Shown here: positions 32,249-39,715 of the stretch, in pieces
How the letters are laid out: each line of letters starts with the position of its first letter
Numbering within the stretch: position 1 is the stretch's first letter
Origin: Gammaproteobacteria bacterium
GTDB lineage: Bacteria; Pseudomonadota; Gammaproteobacteria; Steroidobacterales; Steroidobacteraceae
Reading direction: 5' to 3'
Length of the DNA stretch: 39,842 nt
Assembly (NCBI GenBank): GCA_016874295.1
Contig: VGUH01000024.1
Coordinates: 1-39,842 of the forward strand
The notes under the pieces: generated by a model
Database searches by the model: none
What the model saw: only the letters and a program-made list of their open reading frames with translations
What the model was told of the DNA's origin: nothing
Position numbers and translations under genes: made by a program

Positions 32249-34293
32249 TCCTCGCCCGCCGCGGGCTTCCAGGCGGATGCGAGTTCCTGCTGCTTGCGCG
32301 GCGGCACCGGGTCGTAGTGCGACAGCTGCAGCGTGAAGCTGCCCTCGCCACCGGTCAGCGCCTTGAGGCGATTCTGGTAGTCGGTGACTTCGGCGAGCGG
32401 CACGAACGCGGACACGACTATGCGGCCCCGCGCGCGTGCCTCGTTGCCGTCGATGCGCGCGCGGCGGGTGGCGAGGTCGGCCGTGATGTCGCCCATGACC
32501 GTGCCGGGCGCATTGATCTCGACGTGCACGATCGGCTCCAGCACCGCCGGGCCGGCCTTCTGTACCGCGTCCAGGAAAGCCTTGCGGCCGGCCGAGACGA
32601 ACGCGACTTCCTTCGAGTCGACCGAGTGGTACTTGCCGTCGTACACCGACACGCGGATGTCCTGCAGCGGGAAGCCGGCGACGGCACCCTCGGCGAGCGC
32701 GTGACGGATGCCCTTCTCCACCGCCGGGATGAACTGGTTCGGGATCGAGCCGCCGACGACATCGTCCACGAACTCGAAGCCGCTGCCGCGCGCGAGCGGC
32801 TCGATCCTGAGGTACACCTCGCCGAACTGACCGGCGCCGCCGGTCTGCTTCTTGTGGCGGTGGTGGCCCTCGGCCGGGCGCGTGATCGTCTCGCGATACG
32901 GGATCGCGGGCGGACGGGTCTTGACCGAAACGCCGTAGCGCTCGGTCATGCGCTCGGTCATGACCCGCAGGTGCAGGTCGCCCATGCCGTACAGCACGGT
33001 CTCGTTGAGCGAGGTGCTGTGCTCGACGCGCACACAGGGATCCTCGGCCGTGAGCTTGTGCAGCGCCTCGGCGAGCTTGTGCTCGTCGCCGCGGCGCTCG
33101 GGCTCGATCGCGACGCCGAGCATCGCCGGCGGGTAGGTCATCGGCTCGAGGTGGAAGTGATCCTCGTCGTGCGAGTCGTGCAGCACCGCGTCGAAGTGCA
33201 GTTCGTCCAGCTTGGCCACGGCGCAGATGTCGCCTGGCACGGCCTGCGGTACTTCCGCGTGGTCCTTGCCCTGCATGCGGAACAGGTGCGCGACCTTCAC
33301 GGGCTTCCTGCCGTCGCCGACGAACAGCTGGCTGCCGCCGCGGACCGTGCCCTGGTGCACACGGAACAGGCCGAGCTTGCCGACGAATGGGTCCATGATG
33401 ATCTTGAAAACGTGCGCCACGGCGTGACGGCCGGGATCCGGTCGAACATTCACGCGCTCTGCTGCAGCACCCTCGCCCTTCAGGAACGGCGGCGGGTTGC
33501 CCTCGGCGGGATTCGGCATGAGCCGCGCGATGACTTCGAGCAGCTCCGCAACGCCCGCGCCGGTCTCCGCGGAGACGAAGCAGACGGGCACGAGGTGCCC
33601 CTCGCGCAGCGCCTTCTCGAAGGGATCGTGCAGCTGCTCCGGCGCGAGCTCTTCGCCCTGTTCGAGGTACAGGGCCATGAGGTCGTCGTCCACCTCGACG
33701 ACCTGGTCGACGATCCGGGTATGCGCCTCCTGCACCGAGGAAAAATCCGTCGCCTCGCCGGTGTTGTGAAAAAAGCAGTCGATGACCTTCGCGCCGCCGC
33801 CCGCCGGCAGGTTGACCGGCAGGCATTCGCTGCCGAACTGCTCGCGGATCTCGTCGAGCACCGCCCCGGGATTGGCTTCGCGGGCATCGATCTTGTTAAT
33901 CACGATCAGGCGGGCGAGGCTGCGGTCACGGGCGGCGTCCATCATGCGCTGCGTCATCGGCTCGACACCGGCGACGGCGCTCACCACGACCGCGGCGGTT
34001 TCGACCGCCTCCAGAATGGGCAACGTCCTGCCGATGAAGTCCGGGTAACCCGGAGTGTCGGCCAGGTTGACGTGACAATTGCCGGTCTCGAGCCAGCACA
34101 GGGTCGCATCCACGGAGTGCAGCAGCCGGCGGGCTTGCGGATCGTGGTCCGTCACCGTGGTGCCGCGGGCGAGGCTGCCCTTGGCCCTGATGCTGCCTGC
34201 CGCGAGCAGGAGCGCCTCCGCAAGCAGGGTCTTGCCCGCGCCCGCGTGCCCGACCAGGGCCATGTTGCGTATGTCGCCGGTCGCTTTCGCCAT
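32245..34293 (-). CDS. Elongation factor G-like GTPase (EF-G2 type paralogue)
   Basis: 682-residue translational-GTPase relative with all five EF-G domains. G1 is GHAGAGKTLL (residue 14 on), the switch-1 region reads GTTVTDHDPQARR, G3 is DTPGYPDF, G4 is INKIDA and G5 is VSAETG. In housekeeping EF-G the G3 motif is DTPGHVDF with a catalytic His; here it is Tyr, as in the EF-G-like 'EF-G2' group. Domain II has GTVRGGSQLFVGDG, domain III ERRGDEHKLAEALHKLTAEDP, domain IV HKKQTGGAGQFGEVY, and domain V PGTVMGDITADLATRRARIDG. It is unlikely to be the main translocase; some relatives act in stress or ribosome rescue, but no role is settled. ATG 34291-34293 fits; the frame is open upstream to 34386. 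It is followed by the overlapping NYN gene. Confidence 0.92.
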   Translation of the reverse strand: MAKATGDIRNMALVGHAGAGKTLLAEALLLAAGSIRAKGSLARGTTVTDHDPQARRLLHSVDATLCWLETGNCHVNLADTPGYPDFIGRTLPILEAVETAAVVVSAVAGVEPMTQRMMDAARDRSLARLIVINKIDAREANPGAVLDEIREQFGSECLPVNLPAGGGAKVIDCFFHNTGEATDFSSVQEAHTRIVDQVVEVDDDLMALYLEQGEELAPEQLHDPFEKALREGHLVPVCFVSAETGAGVAELLEVIARLMPNPAEGNPPPFLKGEGAAAERVNVRPDPGRHAVAHVFKIIMDPFVGKLGLFRVHQGTVRGGSQLFVGDGRKPVKVAHLFRMQGKDHAEVPQAVPGDICAVAKLDELHFDAVLHDSHDEDHFHLEPMTYPPAMLGVAIEPERRGDEHKLAEALHKLTAEDPCVRVEHSTSLNETVLYGMGDLHLRVMTERMTERYGVSVKTRPPAIPYRETITRPAEGHHRHKKQTGGAGQFGEVYLRIEPLARGSGFEFVDDVVGGSIPNQFIPAVEKGIRHALAEGAVAGFPLQDIRVSVYDGKYHSVDSKEVAFVSAGRKAFLDAVQKAGPAVLEPIVHVEINAPGTVMGDITADLATRRARIDGNEARARGRIVVSAFVPLAEVTDYQNRLKALTGGEGSFTLQLSHYDPVPPRKQQELASAWKPAAGEE

Positions 34294-34309
34294 CCTGTCC
34301 CCCGCCTGC

Positions 34310-34328
34310 CCGGCGACCGCCGGTTTTT
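34310..34328 (+). terminator. Hairpin followed by T-run in the divergent spacer upstream of exbD-like gene
   Basis: CCGGC (34310-34314) and GCCGG (34319-34323) pair around GACC and are followed by TTTTT (34324-34328), the shape of a short rightward intrinsic terminator. No rightward gene lies just upstream, so it could end read-through or antisense transcription from within the EF-G paralogue, or be part of that gene's 5' leader on the other strand. The stem is short. Confidence 0.35.
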
Positions 34329-34439
34329 CAAAAAGAATAACACCGAAGGCCCCCGCTCGCTTGCGCGACCCGGAAGGGACGGGCAAACTTCCGGGACCGG
34401 ATGAACAAGGCCCCGGGACGGGGGCCCGCGGGGGACTGC

Positions 34440-34871
34440 ATGGCGATTTCGATCAAGGGCGACAGCGGCGATCCCATGGTGGAGCCGAACGTCATCCCGC
34501 TCGTCGACATCATGCTGGTGCTGCTGATCATCTTCATCATCACCATCCCGGTCATGACCCATGCGGTCAAGATCGACCTGCCGCGCGACAACCCGAATCC
34601 GCCCGACGTGCCGCCCGAGGTGGTGCGCATCTACGTCGAGTACGACGGCTCGATCTTCTGGAACGGCACGCCGATCAACCCGCAGATACTGCGCGACTAC
34701 GTCGCGGTCGAGAACACCAAGGATCCGCAGCCGGAGGTGCACGTCGATGCGCACCGCCGCGTGCCGTACGTGTACGTCGCCAACGTGCTGTTCACGCTGC
34801 AGCGGGGCGGACTGCAGAAAGTCGGCTTCGTCGCCGGCGGCAGCGCTCCGGAAGCCGCGCCCGCCTCCTGA
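34440..34871 (+). CDS. ExbD/TolR family protein (orphan)
   Basis: 143-residue inner-membrane protein of the proton-channel accessory family. A short cytoplasmic start (MAISIKGDSGDPMVEPNVIP) precedes a single transmembrane helix at about 21-40 (LVDIMLVLLIIFIITIPVM) that contains the conserved Asp of ExbD/TolR. A periplasmic domain follows, with VKIDLPRDNPNPPDVPPEVVRIYVEYDGSIFWNG, PEVHVDAHRRVPYVYVANVLFTLQRGGLQKVGFVA. The partner ExbB/TolQ is not adjacent, so it must act with one encoded elsewhere. Start is ATG 34440; the in-frame ATG 34401 would add a Pro/Gly-rich extension. The exported unknown protein follows after 24 bp. Confidence 0.9.
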   Translation: MAISIKGDSGDPMVEPNVIPLVDIMLVLLIIFIITIPVMTHAVKIDLPRDNPNPPDVPPEVVRIYVEYDGSIFWNGTPINPQILRDYVAVENTKDPQPEVHVDAHRRVPYVYVANVLFTLQRGGLQKVGFVAGGSAPEAAPAS

Positions 34872-34895
34872 CGCGGTCACCTGCAGGCGCGGGCC

Positions 34896-35468
34896 ATGAA
34901 ACGGTCCGTGATCGCCGTCCTGGCGCTTGCGGCCGCATCGGGCGCGGCCTTCGTTTCATCCGCGGATGAACTGCTCCGGCGCCGCTTCGAGCTTCCGAAC
35001 CGCGACACGCTCGAATTGACCTTGCCCGTCGGCTGGACCGACAGCCTGCAACAGCCGGAAGGCGGCGGACCCCCGACCATCGAGATCGCCGTCAGCAGGG
35101 ACGGGCCGCCCCAGGTCTTCGTCACCCCCGAGTGGCCCGATCCGCTCGCCAGGGAGATCCGCGAGCTGCCGGCCCTGCGCGACGCGGTCCGCAATCTTGC
35201 GGAGCGGATCCAGCCGCAGGCCGCGGAGTCCCGGATTGAAGTGCGCCTGCTCGGCGGCACGGAGGGGAGCGGCTACTACTTCACGGCAACCGAGCGCGAT
35301 GCCGGCCCCGGCGACTTTAGGTTCATGAGCCAGGGCGCGCTGCAGGTGGCCGGGCTGACGCTTTGGTTCACGATCCTGACCCGCGAGGGGGAGGACACGG
35401 TCGCGGTCCAGGCGCTCGCGATGCTGCAATCCGCGGCGCATCACCGCACGGGACTGGACCAGCTCTGA
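34896..35468 (+). CDS. Exported protein of unknown function
   Basis: 190-residue protein with an N-terminal signal peptide (MKRSVIAVLALAAASGAAFVSSA). The mature protein has FELPNRDTLELTLPVGWTDSL, a Pro/Gly loop, VSRDGPPQVFVTPEWPDPLAREI, then GTEGSGYYFTATERDAGPGDF and FMSQGALQVAGLTLWFTILTREGEDTVAVQALAML. The pattern of alternating strands with 'GYYFTATDR-like' and 'GLTLWFTIL' recalls periplasmic proteins that sit in a single alpha/beta layer, but I do not recognise a family. It is 24 bp behind the ExbD-like gene on the same strand, so co-expression is likely. Confidence 0.75.
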   Translation: MKRSVIAVLALAAASGAAFVSSADELLRRRFELPNRDTLELTLPVGWTDSLQQPEGGGPPTIEIAVSRDGPPQVFVTPEWPDPLAREIRELPALRDAVRNLAERIQPQAAESRIEVRLLGGTEGSGYYFTATERDAGPGDFRFMSQGALQVAGLTLWFTILTREGEDTVAVQALAMLQSAAHHRTGLDQL

Positions 35469-35527
35469 AGCGTGGCGCACGCACCGCTGACCGCACGGTC
35501 CACTCCCCGCCCGGCGCCCGAACGCGC

Positions 35528-36304
35528 TCAGCCGCCAAGGAACATCGCAAGCTCCTGAAGGTACCGCGGATCCATGTCGAGGTCGTTGTGGCGGGCCCCT
35601 TCAAGCACGACGACGCGCGGCACGGAGCGGAACGCGCCGATGAGAGCATCCGAGCGGGCGCGCGGAATCACCTCGTCCGCTTCCGCGATCACGACCAGCG
35701 TTGTGGCCGAAACCAGCGGCGCGTGCGTGGCTGACTCGAAGCGGTCGAGCATCAGAAGTCCGACCGGCAGCCAGCCGAAGTGATCGCGCGCGACCGCCAC
35801 GAGGCTGTCAAAGGGCGTAACCAGGGCGAGACGGCTGACCTCGCGCTCGCTCGCGAGCCGGACGGCGACACCGCTACCAAGACTGCGGCCGACCACGGAG
35901 ATCTTCGCGTGGCGCGGTCGCAGCAGGTCATAGAGGGCGACGGCGTCGCTGCAAAGCGCAACCTCCGACGGGCTGCCGGAGCTGCCGCCATATCCTCGGT
36001 AATTGACGAAGTAGAGCGAATGTTCCGGCAGCAGCGCGGCGAAATGGCCGATGCTCGCGCCGACGTCTTCGGCATTCCCGCCGAAGTAGAGCAGCGCCGC
36101 CCCGCCGGGCCGCTCCACTGCCCAAACCTTGAGCTCGGCATCCGTGACCGCGACGCGCAGGGGTGTCGCGCCCGGTACCGCGGAGTCGCGCACCGGGAAA
36201 TAGATCTGCGACCGCTGCGTCGCGAACAGCAGCAGGCACAGGCCGGCATAAAGGCCCACGGGTACCGCGACGAGCAGGAGCAGGAAGCGCAAGGATCGCA
36301 CCAT
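35528..36304 (-). CDS. Alpha/beta hydrolase, membrane-anchored (ABHD13/Bem46-like)
   Basis: 258-residue serine hydrolase. One N-terminal transmembrane helix (about 5-27, LRFLLLLVAVPVGLYAGLCLLLF) anchors it, followed by the Bem46/ABHD13-like PGGAALLYFGGNAEDVGASI, VNYRGYGGSSGSPSE, the nucleophile elbow VVGRSLGSGVAV (Ser about 145), TPFDSLVAVARDHFGWLPV, the acidic residue region IAEADEVIPRA and the His in GARHNDLDMDP. Substrates of this group are generally unknown. Its ATG (36302-36304) is divergent from the pirin pseudogene across a 108-bp spacer in which I see no clear regulatory motif. Confidence 0.88.
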   Translation of the reverse strand: MVRSLRFLLLLVAVPVGLYAGLCLLLFATQRSQIYFPVRDSAVPGATPLRVAVTDAELKVWAVERPGGAALLYFGGNAEDVGASIGHFAALLPEHSLYFVNYRGYGGSSGSPSEVALCSDAVALYDLLRPRHAKISVVGRSLGSGVAVRLASEREVSRLALVTPFDSLVAVARDHFGWLPVGLLMLDRFESATHAPLVSATTLVVIAEADEVIPRARSDALIGAFRSVPRVVVLEGARHNDLDMDPRYLQELAMFLGG

Positions 36305-36412
36305 CAGGCACTATCATGCAGCTGGACGGCAATGCGCGAAAAGGTCGACTTCTCGCGCAACACGAGACCGGCGCCGATTGTAAGCCCTCGCCAGCCACTG
36401 CATGATCCGCCC

Positions 36413-37298
36413 GTGACGACGGATAGACTCGAAGCACAGCGCGTGATCGTCGGGGGAAGCTTCGAAATACGGCGCGCACTGCCGCACCGGCACCGCCGCA
36501 TGGTGGGCGCCTGGTGCTTCCTCGACCACGCGGGGCCCGCGGACTACGCGCCAGGCCGGGGTCATTGGCCCGCACCCGCACATCGGGCTGCAGACGTTCA
36601 GCTGGATGGTCGAGGGCAGCATCCTGCACACGGACAGCCTGCGGTACAGGCAGTGGATTCATCCGGGCCAGGTCAACCTCATGACCGCGGGCTGCGGCAT
36701 CTCGCACGCCGAGGAGTCGGGCGCCGACGCACCGGGCCGGTTCCAGCTCGCCCAGCTCTGGATCGCGCTGCCGGATGCCGAACGCCATCGGGGACCCTCC
36801 CTCCGGCATTATCCGGAGCTCCCGGTGCTCGAGCGCGGCGGATTCCACATCACGGTGCTCGCCGGCCGCTTCGCAGGCGAGCGTGCGCCGACTGAGGTTT
36901 TCTCCCCGCTGGTCGGCATCGATCTCGCGGCCGCGGGCCCGGCGCGCACCGAGCTCGCGCTCGATCCTGAATTCGAGCACGGCACGATAGCCCTCGAGGG
37001 CGAGGTCACGGTAGGCGGAAAACCGCTCGCGGCCGGCACCTTGCTCTACTTCGGGGCGGGTCACGAGCGGCTCGCCGTCGAAGCCCGCGCCGCCGCGCGC
37101 CTGCTCCTGATCGGCGGCCGGCCGTTTGGCGAAGAGATCCTCTTGTGGTGGAACTTCGTCGCCCGCACATACGCCGAGATGGAGCAGGCGACCCGCGACT
37201 GGCAGGAAGGTGACCGCTTCGGGCAGGTGCGCGGCGCGCGTGGCGCGCGGCTCGTCGCGCCGGACCTCAAGGGGCTCCGGCTCCGGGATTCGCGTTGA
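36413..37298 (+). pseudogene. Pirin-family cupin, disrupted by a frameshift
   Basis: A nearly full-length pirin (about 295 codons) read in two frames. The N-terminal part, from a probable GTG at 36413, gives VTTDRLEAQRVIVGGSFEIRR, then PHRHRRMVGAWCFLDHAGPADYAPGRG. Around 36558-36561, a run of four G, the frame must change: VIGPHPHIGLQTFSWMVEGSILH continues from 36561 in the next frame, through LMTAGCGISHAEESG to LVAPDLKGLRLRDSR. The iron ligands HPH and H-E of SHAE all lie after the shift. The change corresponds to one extra base or two missing bases. It may be a real inactivation or an assembly error at a homopolymer. A second pirin fragment begins 15 bp downstream. Confidence 0.8.
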
Positions 37299-37312
37299 AG
37301 GAGTCGGCCGTA

Positions 37313-37480
37313 ATGCGACAGGTCATTGCCGTCCACGATGCCGCCCCGCCCCACTGGGTCGGCGATGGCTTCCCGGTGCGTTCGATCTTCTCCTACGACG
37401 GACTGGGCCGCGAGCCGCTCTCGCCGTTCCTCATGCTCGACTATGCCGCCCCGTGCCATTTCGAGCCGGCGCCGCCCGCG
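37313..37480 (+). pseudogene. Second pirin gene, only the N-terminal ~55 codons remain
   Basis: ATG 37313, preceded by GGAG, opens MRQVIAVHDAAPPHWVGDGF, then PVRSIFSYDGLGREPLSPFLMLDYAAPCHFEPAP. This is the start of the other common bacterial pirin subgroup, which should continue with a Gly-rich HPHRGFETVT block. Instead, from about 37475 the sequence becomes the antisense of an M49-like peptidase gene, and the frame runs on as meaningless codons to 37639. About 220 C-terminal residues, including the metal site, are gone. The end coordinate is approximate. Confidence 0.8.
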
Positions 37481-38661
37481 CCGTGCCGGCCGGTATTCGT
37501 CGGCCCGAGGCCGTGCATGACCTCGTGCATCAGGATGTGCGAGAAGAAGGCCTCGAAGTCGACGTGCGGCTGGTCGCCGGCGGCCAGCGCGACGCTCGAG
37601 ATCGGCACCAGCGTGCGGTCGAACTTCGCCTGCTGGTAGTTCTTCAGCATCATGCGCTTCGAGCCCATCTCGGCGACGATGCGCTCGTCGTTCGGCAGGT
37701 TGAAGGCGGCGGTCTGCACGTCGTGGTTGCCGTCGCCGGCGGAGAACACGACGTTGACCACCCGCATCGGCGCAAGCCCGCCGAGCTGCTTGCGGCGATA
37801 GGCCGGGTCAATGGGCAGTCGGTCCTCGAGCCACTGCAGCTCGCCGCCGAAGCGCTCGAGCTTCGCGGTCGCCTCGTCGTCCCGGACCGCGATAAAGGCC
37901 TCGAACGCCGCCTTGTAGTTGAACCAACCGTCCTCGTAGACCTCGTACAGCCCGATCGTAGGCTCGACGGCGGCGTCGAGCTTCATCCAGGCGACGTCGC
38001 TCGCGTAGTAGTCGTTGGAGAGGAAGGCCTCCGCCCGCGACTCGAGGAAGGCTTGCAGCGTCGCCTTCCCCGTCGCCGCGGCTGCGGCGCGCAGCTCCGC
38101 CGCCATCTCCGCGAGCTCGCCCTGGTAATCGAGGCTGTAGGGCACGGCGAGGAACCGGCCTGCCGCGTCGCGACGGATCGTGGTGAAGAATCCAGTGGCT
38201 GCCGCGCGCTCTGCCTCGGGCAGACCGGCGAGCCAGGATTCCACCTCGGCGCGTGTCGCGCCCGCCGGGTAGAAGTTACCGGCCTCCGGTTTCGCGGGGG
38301 CGCCGGGAATGAAGATGGCGTTGTCGTCGAGCCGCGACCAGGGTCCCCGGTTGATGAGGAAATATTCGAGGCGCGCGCGGCCGAGCGGCGTGTCGTCCTC
38401 CATCAGGCGCAGCAGCATCGGCGCGTTGCCCGCCCACATCTGGCGCATGAACAGCGCGTCGGTCATGCGCGCCGCGCGGATGAGGTGCGCGAGCGCGCGG
38501 CGTTCGCCCTCGGGCAGGCTCCCGACGTCGACACGGATGTCGACCGGCGCAAAGCGCGCCGCCATCTGGTTGAGCCGCGTGATCTCCGGCGGCAGCCGTA
38601 TGCCCTGCGCGCCTGCGAGCGCCGGCAGGAGTGCGAGGCAGGCAACCAGCGTGCGCATCAT
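37441..38661 (-). pseudogene. M49 (dipeptidyl-peptidase III-like) exported zinc peptidase, C-terminus missing
   Basis: Signal peptide MMRTLVACLALLPALAGAQG, then a long helical protein with LFMRQMWAGNAPMLLRL, YFLINRGPWSRLDDNAIFI, LSNDYYASDVAWMKLDAAVEPTIGLYEVYEDGWFNYKA, NLPNDERIVAEMGSKRMMLKNYQQAKFD and the zinc-site segment FFSHILMHEVMHGLGP with HEVMH. These blocks match DPP III-like bacterial proteins sometimes annotated as 'dihydrofolate reductase' or Zn-dependent hydrolase. After GPTN, near 37495, the similarity stops and 18 odd residues (antisense of the pirin fragment) lead to a stop at 37441. The expected downstream EExxAD-type block with the third zinc ligand, and about 150 residues, are missing, so the product is probably inactive. 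The intact 5' part is about 37495-38661. Confidence 0.8.
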
Positions 38662-38699
38662 TGCGCGAGGTTACACTATCGGCTTTCACGGATGGACAC

Positions 38700-39710
38700 G
38701 TGAATCCAGCAGCGCTGGCGCTCGCCGCTCCCCTGCTCCTCGCCGCCTGCGCCGCCGCGACGCCGCAGCGCAGCAGGCCCGGCTACCGGTACTACGTCAC
38801 CGGCAATCCCGCCGATGTCGTGAGGCCGACCCGCGGACTCTGGGTTGCGCAGGGCGGCGGCGACGACGTGGACGCGAATTACGTGCGCATGGGCGCCTAC
38901 GGCGGCGGCGGCGACTTCGTCGTCCTGCGCGCCTCGGGCGACGACGACTACAACGACTATATCTTCGACCTGTGCCGATGCGACTCGGTCGAAACGATCG
39001 TGTTCGACCAGCGTGCTGCTGCCTTGGACCCGTTCGTCATTGCGACGATCCGCAACGCCGAGGCGGTCTTCATCGCGGGCGGCGATCAGTCGAACTACGT
39101 GCGCCACTGGAAGGACACGCCGGTCGAGGACGCCATCAACTTTGTCGCTGCGAAGCCGGCCCCGATCGGCGGCACCAGCGCCGGCATGGCGGTGATGGGC
39201 GAATTCGTCTATTCCGCCGAGGGGCGCGAAAGCCTGACCTCCGGGGTCGCGCTCACCGACCCCTATGCGCCCGACCTGACCCTCGCGCGCAACTTCATCG
39301 CGCTGCCCGGACTCGAGAACACCCTGTTGGACCAGCACCTGCAGGAACGCGACCGCATCGGCCGCACGGTCGCCCTGCTCGCCCGCCTGCAGCAGGACGG
39401 CTGGTCGGCGGCGCCGCGGGCCATCGCGGCCGACCGGGAGACGGCGGTACACATCGACCCGGCGACGGGGACGGTGCAGGTCTTTGCGACCGCGGACCAC
39501 CCGACGCCTTACGCGTATTTCATGGCGCCGCAAGGGCCACCGCCTGCGTGCATTCACGGGCAGCCGCTCACGACCGCGCCGATTTCCGTGTATCGCGTCG
39601 GGCCCGGGGGACGCTTCGACATCGCAAGCTGGCAGGGCACCGGCGGCATCGCCTATGGCCTGCGCGCGCAGGATGGCGAACTGCATTCGTCGCGCGAAAA
39701 CAACTACTGA
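38700..39710 (+). CDS. Cyanophycinase-like S51 peptidase, probable lipoprotein
   Basis: 336-residue protein of the cyanophycinase/S51 class-I-amidotransferase-like fold. GTG 38700 gives a lipoprotein signal VNPAALALAAPLLLAAC (lipobox LLAAC, Cys17); the open frame further upstream lacks a good start. The catalytic region has VFIAGGDQSNYVRHWKDTPVED followed by the nucleophile motif GGTSAGMAVMGEFVYSAEG, then LARNFIALPGLENTLLDQHLQERDRIGR as in cyanophycinases. The C-terminus has a beta-rich VHIDPATGTVQVFATADHPTPYAYFM stretch. No cyanophycin synthetase is in the window; exported relatives act on beta-linked aspartyl peptides or on imported cyanophycin (inference). It is divergent from the truncated M49-like gene, and its stop is 5 bp before the IS end. 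Confidence 0.87.
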   Translation: MNPAALALAAPLLLAACAAATPQRSRPGYRYYVTGNPADVVRPTRGLWVAQGGGDDVDANYVRMGAYGGGGDFVVLRASGDDDYNDYIFDLCRCDSVETIVFDQRAAALDPFVIATIRNAEAVFIAGGDQSNYVRHWKDTPVEDAINFVAAKPAPIGGTSAGMAVMGEFVYSAEGRESLTSGVALTDPYAPDLTLARNFIALPGLENTLLDQHLQERDRIGRTVALLARLQQDGWSAAPRAIAADRETAVHIDPATGTVQVFATADHPTPYAYFMAPQGPPPACIHGQPLTTAPISVYRVGPGGRFDIASWQGTGGIAYGLRAQDGELHSSRENNY

Positions 39711-39715
39711 GGGCG

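Noticed and set aside
32317-34404. A 695-codon + strand frame opposite the EF-G paralogue
   Set aside because: Antisense shadow of a gene with all five EF-G domains; no start signal or domain.
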